NCBI GenBank assembly: GCA_007123975.1
Contig: SLFZ01000125.1
Span: 1 to 8,383, forward strand
From: Candidatus Izemoplasma sp.
GTDB lineage: Bacteria > Bacillota_I > Bacilli_A > Izemoplasmatales > Izemoplasmataceae
Direction of reading: 5' to 3'
DNA: 8,383 bases
Numbering within the stretch: position 1 is the first letter of the stretch; the number at the start of each line of letters is the position of its first letter. Below, piece by piece: positions 1-6,126 of the stretch. A program made the translations under genes and the position numbers. The notes beneath the pieces are model-generated. The model made no database searches, was not told the DNA's origin, and worked only from the letters and a program-made list of their open reading frames with translations.

Positions 1-431
1 ACAGCATCGATTTCCACGTCTCCACCAACGTCGGCGAGCCGCTCAGACCGCTCGCAGGCGTGGCCTCAGGCGGGGAACTCTCACGGATTATGCTGGCGCT
101 GAAAACGATCTTCCTAGAGCGGGTTCCGGTCTCGTTGATGATCTTTGATGAAATCGACACGGGCGTGTCCGGGTATGTGGCTTCGCAGGTCGCCAAGCAG
201 ATGCGACGCATCGCCGAAAGAGCCCAGGTGCTCGCCATCACGCACCTTCCACAAGTGGCCGCGCGAGGTGACCGCCATCACCTCATCGTTAAGACCGTTG
301 AAGGTGGGCGGACCAACGCCCACATTGAAAAACTCGACCGTGATGGACGCGTTAGGGCACTGGCCGCGATGATATCTTCCGGTGAGATCACCGAAACCGC
401 GTTGAAGAGTGCAGAGGAACTGCTCGCATAA
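1..431 (+). CDS. recN: DNA repair protein RecN, C-terminal part (5' end outside window)
   Basis: RecN is an SMC-like ATPase that acts early in double-strand break repair. Only the last ~143 codons are here, read from position 3; the N-terminal Walker A half and the coiled coil lie upstream of the window. The visible part is the C-terminal ATPase lobe. It has an ABC signature loop (ASGGELSR, codons starting near 63), Walker B with catalytic acid (SLMIFDEIDTGVSG, about 135-176) and an H-loop/switch segment (LAITHLPQVAA, about 229-261). These motifs in this order, with the DEIDTGVSG wording, are characteristic of RecN rather than of SMC or RecF. The gene ends with TAA directly against a hairpin terminator. 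An internal GTG at position 60 is not the true start, because RecN-like sequence (STNVGEPLRPLAG) continues upstream of it to the window edge. Confidence 0.95.
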   Translation, partial: SIDFHVSTNVGEPLRPLAGVASGGELSRIMLALKTIFLERVPVSLMIFDEIDTGVSGYVASQVAKQMRRIAERAQVLAITHLPQVAARGDRHHLIVKTVEGGRTNAHIEKLDRDGRVRALAAMISSGEITETALKSAEELLA

Positions 432-456
432 AAAAAGCACGCCATGCGTGCTTTTT
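432..456. terminator. Bidirectional intrinsic terminator between recN and the small membrane protein gene
   Basis: A perfect 11-bp inverted repeat (AAAAAGCACGC at 432-442, GCGTGCTTTTT at 446-456) encloses a CAT loop. Read rightward, the stem ends in five T. Read leftward, it ends in a run of at least six T. It lies 1 bp after the recN stop and 14 bp past the stop of the convergent minus-strand gene, so it can end both transcripts. Confidence 0.9.
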
Positions 457-469
457 CATCACCGTATCG

Positions 470-646
470 TTAATATTGTTGCACTGCTTGGAAGAGCAAG
501 AAGATGGTTCCGGCAACGATCCCGAGGAGGAACGCGGCGGCAAGGATAACAACGACGGTCCGACCCCAACGTTTCTTGAGCGGGTTGACGTAGACAGATT
601 TTCCTTGTTCCTGCGGCTGCTTTTTGCGCTTACGGCTCTTGGGCAT
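470..646 (-). CDS. Small single-pass membrane protein, 58 aa, unknown function
   Basis: I do not recognise a family. The start chosen is the ATG at 646, because the minus strand has GAGGTG six bases before it and a consensus -10 box about 40 bp upstream. The reading frame stays open further upstream to 847, but that stretch is antisense to dinB and crosses the promoter. Residues 1-29 are strongly basic and hydrophilic (MPKSRKRKKQPQEQGKS, then KKRWGR). Residues 30-53 form one hydrophobic helix (TVVVILAAAFLLGIVAGTIF and onward), followed by a short QAVQQY tail. By the positive-inside rule the N-terminus should be cytoplasmic. The gene converges on recN and diverges from dinB. It could be a small envelope or regulatory subunit; nothing visible assigns a function. 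Confidence 0.75.
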   Translation of the reverse strand: MPKSRKRKKQPQEQGKSVYVNPLKKRWGRTVVVILAAAFLLGIVAGTIFLLFQAVQQY

Positions 647-663
647 GGAATCACCTCGTTCGT

Positions 664-692
664 TTGAAAATGCATTGCTTTTACCATTATAC
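664..692 (+). promoter_or_regulatory. Candidate dinB promoter, overlapping the divergent promoter
   Basis: TTGAAA (664-669) resembles a -35 box. It is followed by CATTAT (685-690, 15-bp spacer) or TTATAC (687-692, 17-bp spacer). Both -10 candidates are weak and overlap the -10 of the minus-strand gene. The call rests mainly on position, about 30 bp upstream of the dinB start. No LexA/DinR-type palindrome (CGAAC-N4-GTTCG) is seen here. Confidence 0.3.
686..691 (-). promoter_or_regulatory. -10 box of the small membrane protein gene
   Basis: On the minus strand this is a consensus TATAAT. It would place transcription start near 679, giving a leader of about 33 nt before the ATG at 646. A convincing -35 is not visible; the region 17 bp upstream reads TTTCCT-like. 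Confidence 0.6.
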
Positions 693-722
693 AGCACATC
701 CCGCGAAAAGGAAAGATAAAGC

Positions 723-1895
723 ATGAAAAAATACCGCATCCTCCTACACGTCGATTTAAACGCCTTTTTCGCAAGCTGCGAGGAGGCTGAAAACCCGGCC
801 TTGCGCGACAAGCCAATCGGCATTGGCAAAGACAGCGACCGCGGCATCCTGACGACGGCGAATTACGTCGCCAGACGTTTTGGCGTAAGCAGCGCCATGC
901 CCGTCGCCGAAGCCCGTAAGCGCTGCCCAAACCTCCTTGTCTTACCGGGAAACATGGCCCTATACCAACGTTACAGCGAAACTTTCTTCGAGTATCTTCG
1001 CACCATCACCGACCAAGTTGAACCGGCGTCGATTGACGAAGCCTACCTCGACATCACCGACCTTGCGGATAGAATCCACCCGATGAAGCTGGCTGAAAAG
1101 ATTCAAAAGACGCTGCATGACAACCACCGATTGCCCGTTTCGATCGGCATCGGTCCCAACCGCTTTCTCGCGAAAATGGCGAGCGACATGAAAAAACCTC
1201 TGGGAATCACGGTGTTGCGCAAGCGTGACGTCAAAGAAAAACTTTGGCCCTTGCCGATTGAGCGAATGGTGGGCATCGGCAGAAAAACCGTCCCCGACCT
1301 CAAACTTATCGGCATTCGAACCATCGGCGATCTCGCAAACTATAAAGACAGGCAAAACCTCAACAAGTTTCTCGGCAACCAAACCGACGCCTTCGTTGGC
1401 AAAGCACACGGGGAAGGAAGCGCATACGTTGATCCCAGCCGCGCCGAAACCGTGCACAGCATCGGCAACTCCAAAACATACGAAAATTTCTTACACGATT
1501 ATGCCTCAATGATGTCAGCCCTTGAACGGCTAACAGAAAAGGTTGTCGAGCGCTTAAACAAGAAAAACCTCGCGGCGAAAAACGTCGGTGTGCAACTGCG
1601 GACAAGCGAGTATGTGCAACGCTCAAAACAACTAACCCTGCCGCAACACACCACGAGCTATGATGTGATTTTCGAGGCCGTGGAGCATCTGTTTGATGAC
1701 CTCTATGAGGATAAACCGGTTCACCTTCTTGGCGTCAGCGTCGCACAGCTTACTGAGCAAGCCAATGTGGTGCGTCAGTTAAACATTTTTGAAGCCAAAG
1801 AGCCGCTCGAACGCGACACCCACATCAGCAAACTGCTCGAAAGCATCAACCGGCACTACGATAAGCCGCTTCTCAACAAGGGAATCAAGAAATAA
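723..1895 (+). CDS. dinB: DNA polymerase IV (Y-family translesion polymerase), 390 aa
   Basis: This error-prone polymerase copies past damaged template bases. The sequence is complete. The first metal-binding aspartate is D11 in HVDLNAFF, with F16 at the steric-gate position that excludes ribonucleotides. The second catalytic pair is D105-E106 in SIDEAYLD. The conserved palm segment SIGIGPNRFLAKMASDMKKP (140-159) follows, then a helix-hairpin-helix in the thumb (GIGRKTVPDLKLIGIRTIGD, 184-203) and the little-finger domain (about 243-345). Near the C-terminus QLNIF (352-356) matches the form of a sliding-clamp binding motif. Length and domain order are normal for the family. The ATG at 723 is preceded by an AAAGGAAAG purine tract. 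The gene stands alone, divergent from the 58-residue protein gene, with a new promoter directly after its stop. Confidence 0.95.
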   Translation: MKKYRILLHVDLNAFFASCEEAENPALRDKPIGIGKDSDRGILTTANYVARRFGVSSAMPVAEARKRCPNLLVLPGNMALYQRYSETFFEYLRTITDQVEPASIDEAYLDITDLADRIHPMKLAEKIQKTLHDNHRLPVSIGIGPNRFLAKMASDMKKPLGITVLRKRDVKEKLWPLPIERMVGIGRKTVPDLKLIGIRTIGDLANYKDRQNLNKFLGNQTDAFVGKAHGEGSAYVDPSRAETVHSIGNSKTYENFLHDYASMMSALERLTEKVVERLNKKNLAAKNVGVQLRTSEYVQRSKQLTLPQHTTSYDVIFEAVEHLFDDLYEDKPVHLLGVSVAQLTEQANVVRQLNIFEAKEPLERDTHISKLLESINRHYDKPLLNKGIKK

Positions 1896-1900
1896 TGCAA

Positions 1901-1929
1901 TTGTTGTTTAGCGTAAACTATGGTAAAAT
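1901..1929 (+). promoter_or_regulatory. Promoter of the repeat lipoprotein gene (extended -10)
   Basis: TTGTTG (1901-1906), a 17-bp spacer, then TAAAAT (1924-1929) preceded by TGG, which makes an extended -10. It starts 5 bp after the dinB stop and ends 36 bp before the lipoprotein ATG. A short perfect inverted repeat, GTTTA-GCG-TAAAC (1906-1918), lies in the spacer and could be a protein-binding site or chance. Confidence 0.7.
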
Positions 1930-1965
1930 AAAGGCTAAGATTAGCACCGCGTGGGAGTTGGGAAT

Positions 1966-4900
1966 ATGAAACGAATTTACACCACCTTATTGTTTGCTAT
2001 CATCGGACTGACGTTGTTTGCCTGTGGTCCAGACGAGATTGTCGTCGACGATGCCCCGGTCTTCAGCCACCTTATTGTTGAAGGCAGAGAACCGGCCATC
2101 AACGGTGAACTCGACACCTACCTCATTGACAAAAACGATGAAATCACCGTCGAGGTTCATTTTGATAACCCACAAGGTGTGCAAATTAACTCGGTCACCA
2201 TCAGCGGGCAAACCTATCGCTCCAACCGCTTTGAAGCCGACCCGATGTACCAGACGCTGACGCTCAACTTGCGCTTACGCGTCCCGGGCGACATCACCTT
2301 TACGCTTGACAGTTTTCTCCATTCAGGAACAGAAAATGTCAGCGTTGAAAACGACAACCAATACCGCGTCTTCGTTCGCAAAACCGTGCCAACGGCGACG
2401 CTTGTTTCATTGACGTCCAACACCTCGAGCATCCACGCTGAAATTCGCATCAACGACGAAGACGACGTCATCATTCTCGACAGCGTGCACGCAATTTTGT
2501 ATCGTGACAATGAAGAGGTTGATCGCGTTACCCTAGAGCGCGCAGCCTTGAACTTGATTGACTTTACGGACTTGCTGAGCGACGGCGACTACGATCTCAT
2601 CGTCGTGGCTGATTACGATCGCGACGATGGAGAAGGTGTGCGCGAAGCAGAAGTGCTGCTTACGCTTAGCGATATTCGCACCGACGCCAAAACACCACCA
2701 AGCGCGTCAATCTCAGCCACCGCGATACATGAAAATGCGCTGATATTTAACGTCACGACCACCGACCCCTTTAGCGTCATCGATTGGGACAGTGTTCGTG
2801 TTGAACTATGGCATGGCGACACCTTAGTCGAAACCCTCGATGACCTTGAACCTGGCGACTTATCTGCGTTGGCATTTGACGGCCTCCTCAACAACAACAC
2901 CTACACGCTTGAGGTCTACGCAAACTACGACCTTGGCGACGCCGAAGGCCTTCGAGAGAATGTCAAACTCGCCACCCTATCGGTCAACACCCTTCAAACC
3001 CCGCTTCCCGACATCAACATCAGCGTCGTGACCACCGGCACCAGCCACATGATTGTCCGCGTCGACACGACGGCGAGCCATACCGATCTTTCCAACGTCC
3101 GCATCCGTCTATACGACGTCGCGACCGACACCCACATTCGGACGATTTCCGTCGTTGAAGCAATTGAAGATATCGAGATCCTCGACCTCCTCGCTAACCG
3201 GCAATACCGACTCGATGTGATCGCTGAATTTGACCTTGGCGATGGACAAGGCGCACGCGTTGATGTGATCAACTCTTTGAGTCACCAAACCAACACCAAT
3301 CAACGCCCTGCGGGGGCGATTAGCGCCATCTCGTTCACCCAAACATCCGTCCAGTTTTCATACTCGCTCACCAACCCGAATCAAACGGCCCTTGCGGGAA
3401 CATTCATCGCTCGCCTTTACGAAGACAACGTGCTAATTGACACGAAAGTCTTAGCCCTTGGTTCCGGCCAAGAAACCTTTGAAGGCATCGATGTCGACCA
3501 CACCAAAACGTACTCAGTCACCTTGAAAACCAATTACGACCTGCGCGATGGCGATGGCGTGGTTGAGGACCATTTCCTCGCCAGCCGCTCAAAATCCGTG
3601 GCCATTCCCAAAGCGCCCGATGGCGACATCCTTGACATCACCATCACCCCTGCTGGCATCCGCATCGACTACGCTTTCTTTGACACCGACGACACCTTGG
3701 TCGAAGACGGATTGGTGCTGGAGTTTGGTGGCGACGTGCACACGCTTGATCCAAACGATGACCACATCATTATCCCGACCTACCAAAACAACCGAACTTA
3801 CACGGTCCGTTTAAAAGCCACCTACAACCTCAATAATGCACCCGGCGAAACCGTGCTCGATGAGATTGATTTCAACGTGCCGGCCTTAACGACGCCATCG
3901 CTTAGCTTAGATTCCACATTAAGCGGTACCACCATCAGTGGCGATGCGGTCTTAAGCGACGCCGATGACACCATCATAAGCTACGCAATCATCATCCTGC
4001 GTGGCGGCACCGAAATCGACCGTGTCGAAGACACCGCCAACTTTACCTTCACAAGCCTCCTCAACGACACCGAGTACACGATCATTCTCACTGCCGAGTA
4101 TGACCTCAACGACGGCGAAGGCACGCAAACCGCGGCCGAGACGCTTTCACACACCACAGAGGCACTCGCGTCGCCGAGCGCATCCTTAGACGCATCCGTT
4201 TCGGGCAACACCATCGACGGTGATGCCGCGTTTGATGACGACGATGCCACCATCACCGGTTACCACATCGCCGTTTTGCTTGATGGCGTCGAAGTCGAGC
4301 GCATCGATGATGCCGCCACAGTCTCGTTCACCGACCTACGGAACAACACCGAATACAACGTGATTCTCACCGTAGAGTACGACTTAAACGACGGCGAAGG
4401 CACGCAGACCCTGACACAAACCCAAACCCTCACAACCGCCGTCTTAGCGACACCGATTGGTGAGTTAAGCGGGGTGTCTCACGCATTGCGTGCGTTTGAT
4501 GTCGACACGGCCTACAGCGATGAAGACGGCGTCATCGTCGGCAACGTCGAAGCCGTGCTCTACGAAGGCGAGACGGAAGTAGCGCGTCATGATGTCGCTA
4601 TGAACGACACCGTGACCTTTACCGATTTGGATGCTGAAACCGAGTATACGCTGCGGCTTGAAGCGACCATCGACATGAACGATGGCGAAGGTGAACAGGT
4701 TATCGTCATCGAATCGATGATGATCACCACCCCGAGCTATCAGCCAATCGCCACCGCGACACAAACCAGCATCCAACAAGAACGCGCGAACCTTCAAGTG
4801 GAATTAGACGACCCCTACGGCGTGCTTACCGGTGACCCGCTATGGTTTGAGCTTCGCGACCAAAACGATCTCCTGGTCGGCAGCACCCAACAGATTGAAG

Positions 4901-5364
4901 ACAACCTGAAGATACACATTTTCAATCTATGGTCCAATTACGAGTACACCATTCACATCTACGCCAACGTCGATTATGACGATGGCGAGGGTGTCAAAAG
5001 CGAGCGCATTGGCACCGACACCTTTACCACCAGCGCCAAACAAACGCCTTCTGCGTCCATTAACGACATCGAGGTTGATGGAGACGACTTGATTATCTTC
5101 ATGTCAGGCCTAAGCGACCCCGACGAAATCACCAGTCGCCTGGTGCTTGAACTGTACGTCGATGGCGTGCTCGATGATACCATCATCATCGATCATGAAA
5201 CACTGAACGCGCCGGACGAGTTCACCTTTGTTGGCAAGTATGATGCCGACGCCGACCTCGTCGTCAAGTTGCGCATCGACTACGATGCGAACGATTCCCT
5301 CGGCACGATTGAGGATGTCTTGCTTGACAGAATCACCGTCATCATCGCAGAGAAAAACGAATAA
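1966..5364 (+). CDS. Large surface lipoprotein with ten tandem Ig/FN3-like acidic repeats, 1132 aa
   Basis: The start is the ATG at 1966, eight bases after GGGAG; starting there puts the signal peptide at the N-terminus. An in-frame GTG at 1951 would overlap that Shine-Dalgarno site. Residues 1-19 are a signal peptide with lipobox LFAC. C20 is the predicted lipidation site and the only cysteine I find in the protein. Residues 21-140 form a separate beta-rich domain. From about residue 142 to the end there are ten modules of 92-104 residues. Each has a hydrophobic beta-strand pattern, and most have an early acidic turn (for example SDADDTI, NDEDDVI, FDDDDATI). Each then has a [TE]-Y-x-[VIL]-x-[VIL] strand and an acidic loop whose best form is EYDLNDGEG. 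The pattern resembles a fibronectin type III/Ig sandwich. Calcium binding is inferred from the clustered D, N and E. No catalytic motif or C-terminal anchor is visible. It is likely an extracellular stalk or adhesin; the ligand is unknown. Confidence 0.9.
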   Translation: MKRIYTTLLFAIIGLTLFACGPDEIVVDDAPVFSHLIVEGREPAINGELDTYLIDKNDEITVEVHFDNPQGVQINSVTISGQTYRSNRFEADPMYQTLTLNLRLRVPGDITFTLDSFLHSGTENVSVENDNQYRVFVRKTVPTATLVSLTSNTSSIHAEIRINDEDDVIILDSVHAILYRDNEEVDRVTLERAALNLIDFTDLLSDGDYDLIVVADYDRDDGEGVREAEVLLTLSDIRTDAKTPPSASISATAIHENALIFNVTTTDPFSVIDWDSVRVELWHGDTLVETLDDLEPGDLSALAFDGLLNNNTYTLEVYANYDLGDAEGLRENVKLATLSVNTLQTPLPDINISVVTTGTSHMIVRVDTTASHTDLSNVRIRLYDVATDTHIRTISVVEAIEDIEILDLLANRQYRLDVIAEFDLGDGQGARVDVINSLSHQTNTNQRPAGAISAISFTQTSVQFSYSLTNPNQTALAGTFIARLYEDNVLIDTKVLALGSGQETFEGIDVDHTKTYSVTLKTNYDLRDGDGVVEDHFLASRSKSVAIPKAPDGDILDITITPAGIRIDYAFFDTDDTLVEDGLVLEFGGDVHTLDPNDDHIIIPTYQNNRTYTVRLKATYNLNNAPGETVLDEIDFNVPALTTPSLSLDSTLSGTTISGDAVLSDADDTIISYAIIILRGGTEIDRVEDTANFTFTSLLNDTEYTIILTAEYDLNDGEGTQTAAETLSHTTEALASPSASLDASVSGNTIDGDAAFDDDDATITGYHIAVLLDGVEVERIDDAATVSFTDLRNNTEYNVILTVEYDLNDGEGTQTLTQTQTLTTAVLATPIGELSGVSHALRAFDVDTAYSDEDGVIVGNVEAVLYEGETEVARHDVAMNDTVTFTDLDAETEYTLRLEATIDMNDGEGEQVIVIESMMITTPSYQPIATATQTSIQQERANLQVELDDPYGVLTGDPLWFELRDQNDLLVGSTQQIEDNLKIHIFNLWSNYEYTIHIYANVDYDDGEGVKSERIGTDTFTTSAKQTPSASINDIEVDGDDLIIFMSGLSDPDEITSRLVLELYVDGVLDDTIIIDHETLNAPDEFTFVGKYDADADLVVKLRIDYDANDSLGTIEDVLLDRITVIIAEKNE
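2389..5361 (+). repeat. Ten tandem protein modules with a YDLNDGEG-type loop
   Basis: The landmark loops begin at residues 216, 320, 421, 523, 619, 711, 804, 901, 1001 and 1104, so spacing is 104, 101, 102, 96, 92, 93, 97, 100 and 103. In order they read DYDRDDGEG, NYDLGDAEG, EFDLGDGQG, NYDLRDGDG, TYNLNNAPG, EYDLNDGEG, EYDLNDGEG, TIDMNDGEG, NVDYDDGEG and IDYDANDSLG. Modules 6 and 7 are about half identical over their length and share an identical 20-nt DNA stretch within the loop (AACGACGGCGAAGGCACGCA). The other modules are diverged at DNA level, so this is an old protein repeat and not an unstable DNA repeat. Confidence 0.9.
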
Positions 5365-5368
5365 TCCG

Positions 5369-5391
5369 AAAGGGCGCTTCTGCGCCCTTTT
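5369..5391 (+). terminator. Intrinsic terminator after the lipoprotein gene
   Basis: A perfect 9-bp stem (AAAGGGCGC at 5369-5377, GCGCCCTTT at 5382-5390) has a TTCT loop and ends in only four T before A. It begins 4 bp after the stop codon and ends 19 bp before the next start. The short T tract suggests termination could be partial. Confidence 0.8.
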
Positions 5392-5410
5392 ATGACAGGA
5401 GAGTGGAAAC

Positions 5411-6115
5411 ATGAGAACCGTGCTTATCACCGGAGGATCCTTTAACATCGGCCTCGCGCTCGTCCACGCGTATTTGGCGAAAGGATGGCGCGTCATCAAC
5501 ATCGATAAACACAGCCCCGACAGAACGATCAAGGGCGAATACCATTTCGTTCACGGCGACCTTGGCGACATCGATAAACTCAAGACCGTGTTCGACACTG
5601 CCAAAGCCAACACCAAACAGATTGACGCGATTATCCATAACGCTGTTTTCAGCGCAAAAACATCCTTTCACGATTTAGATGAGGCGGCGCTGGATGAAAG
5701 TTACCGTGTCAACATCAAAGCGCCTTTGTTGCTGACGAAATGGTTTGCGGCGCAGTACCTCGGCGACCATGGCCGCGTCATCCATATCACCTCAACCCGT
5801 GCCATCATGAGCGAAAAAAACACCATTCCCTACACCATGAGCAAAGGCGCGATGGCTTCGTTGACCCACGCGCTCGCGGTGACACTCGCCGAGAAAAACA
5901 TCACCGTCAACGCCGTGGCCCCAGGATGGATTCGACACGACGAAGACAAGCTGCGCGACCTCGATCACCGCTTCCACCCATCGGGGCGCGTCGGCACCGC
6001 CAACGACGTCGTTCAAGCCTGCCTTTACTTAACTGAAAAGGAAAATAACTTTGTCAACGGAACCACCATCGTCGTCGATGGTGGTGTGACGAAAAAGATG
6101 ATTTACCCCGACTGA
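5411..6115 (+). CDS. Short-chain dehydrogenase/reductase (classical SDR), 234 aa
   Basis: This is an NAD(P)-dependent oxidoreductase interconverting a hydroxyl and a carbonyl group; the substrate is unknown. A Rossmann fold opens with TGGSFNIG (7-14). D32 at the end of the second strand favours NAD(H) over NADP(H). The usual NNAG motif reads HNAV (76-79), so its glycine is replaced by valine. The catalytic set is intact: N101, S128, Y141 and K145 (YTMSK). VNAVAPGWI and the C-terminal VNGTTIVVDGG are typical of the classical family. The ATG at 5411 follows AGGAG at 5397-5401. The gene ends in TGA, 11 bp before the aldehyde dehydrogenase start, so the two are likely co-transcribed. No promoter is evident in the 46 bp after the lipoprotein stop, most of which is a terminator. 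Confidence 0.9.
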   Translation: MRTVLITGGSFNIGLALVHAYLAKGWRVINIDKHSPDRTIKGEYHFVHGDLGDIDKLKTVFDTAKANTKQIDAIIHNAVFSAKTSFHDLDEAALDESYRVNIKAPLLLTKWFAAQYLGDHGRVIHITSTRAIMSEKNTIPYTMSKGAMASLTHALAVTLAEKNITVNAVAPGWIRHDEDKLRDLDHRFHPSGRVGTANDVVQACLYLTEKENNFVNGTTIVVDGGVTKKMIYPD

Positions 6116-6126
6116 AGGAGGGCCTC

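Noticed and set aside
640..675. LexA/DinR box near GTTCGTTTG upstream of dinB
   Set aside because: Only one half-site likeness is present; no inverted partner at the right spacing.
470..847. Longer 125-codon version of the minus-strand small gene starting at 847
   Set aside because: The extra 67 codons run antisense through the dinB start and across the TATAAT box. A proper Shine-Dalgarno site precedes only the ATG at 646.
388..930. 180-codon open frame on the minus strand
   Set aside because: It overlaps recN, the small gene and dinB in the wrong frame and has an Arg/Cys/Ser-rich composition typical of a shadow frame.
960..1457. 165-codon open frame antisense to dinB
   Set aside because: It lies entirely within the well-supported dinB and has no ribosome site or recognisable motif.
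1951..1965. GTG at 1951 as lipoprotein start
   Set aside because: It would add five residues before the signal peptide and place the GGGAG ribosome site inside the gene. The ATG at 1966 has correct spacing.
3892..4446. Modules 6-7 as a DNA-level tandem repeat or phase-variable locus
   Set aside because: The longest shared DNA stretch I find is about 20 nt and codons differ elsewhere, so slippage is unlikely.
5324..5329. Perfect TTGACA near the end of the lipoprotein gene as a -35 for the SDR operon
   Set aside because: At 16-18 bp spacing the downstream sequence is GC-rich (around GCAGAG) with no -10 likeness. It encodes Leu-Asp-Arg in frame and is probably chance.
5110..5532. 140-codon minus-strand frame spanning the lipoprotein end and the SDR start
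   Set aside because: It runs through an intrinsic terminator and two confidently called genes, and shows no protein motif.
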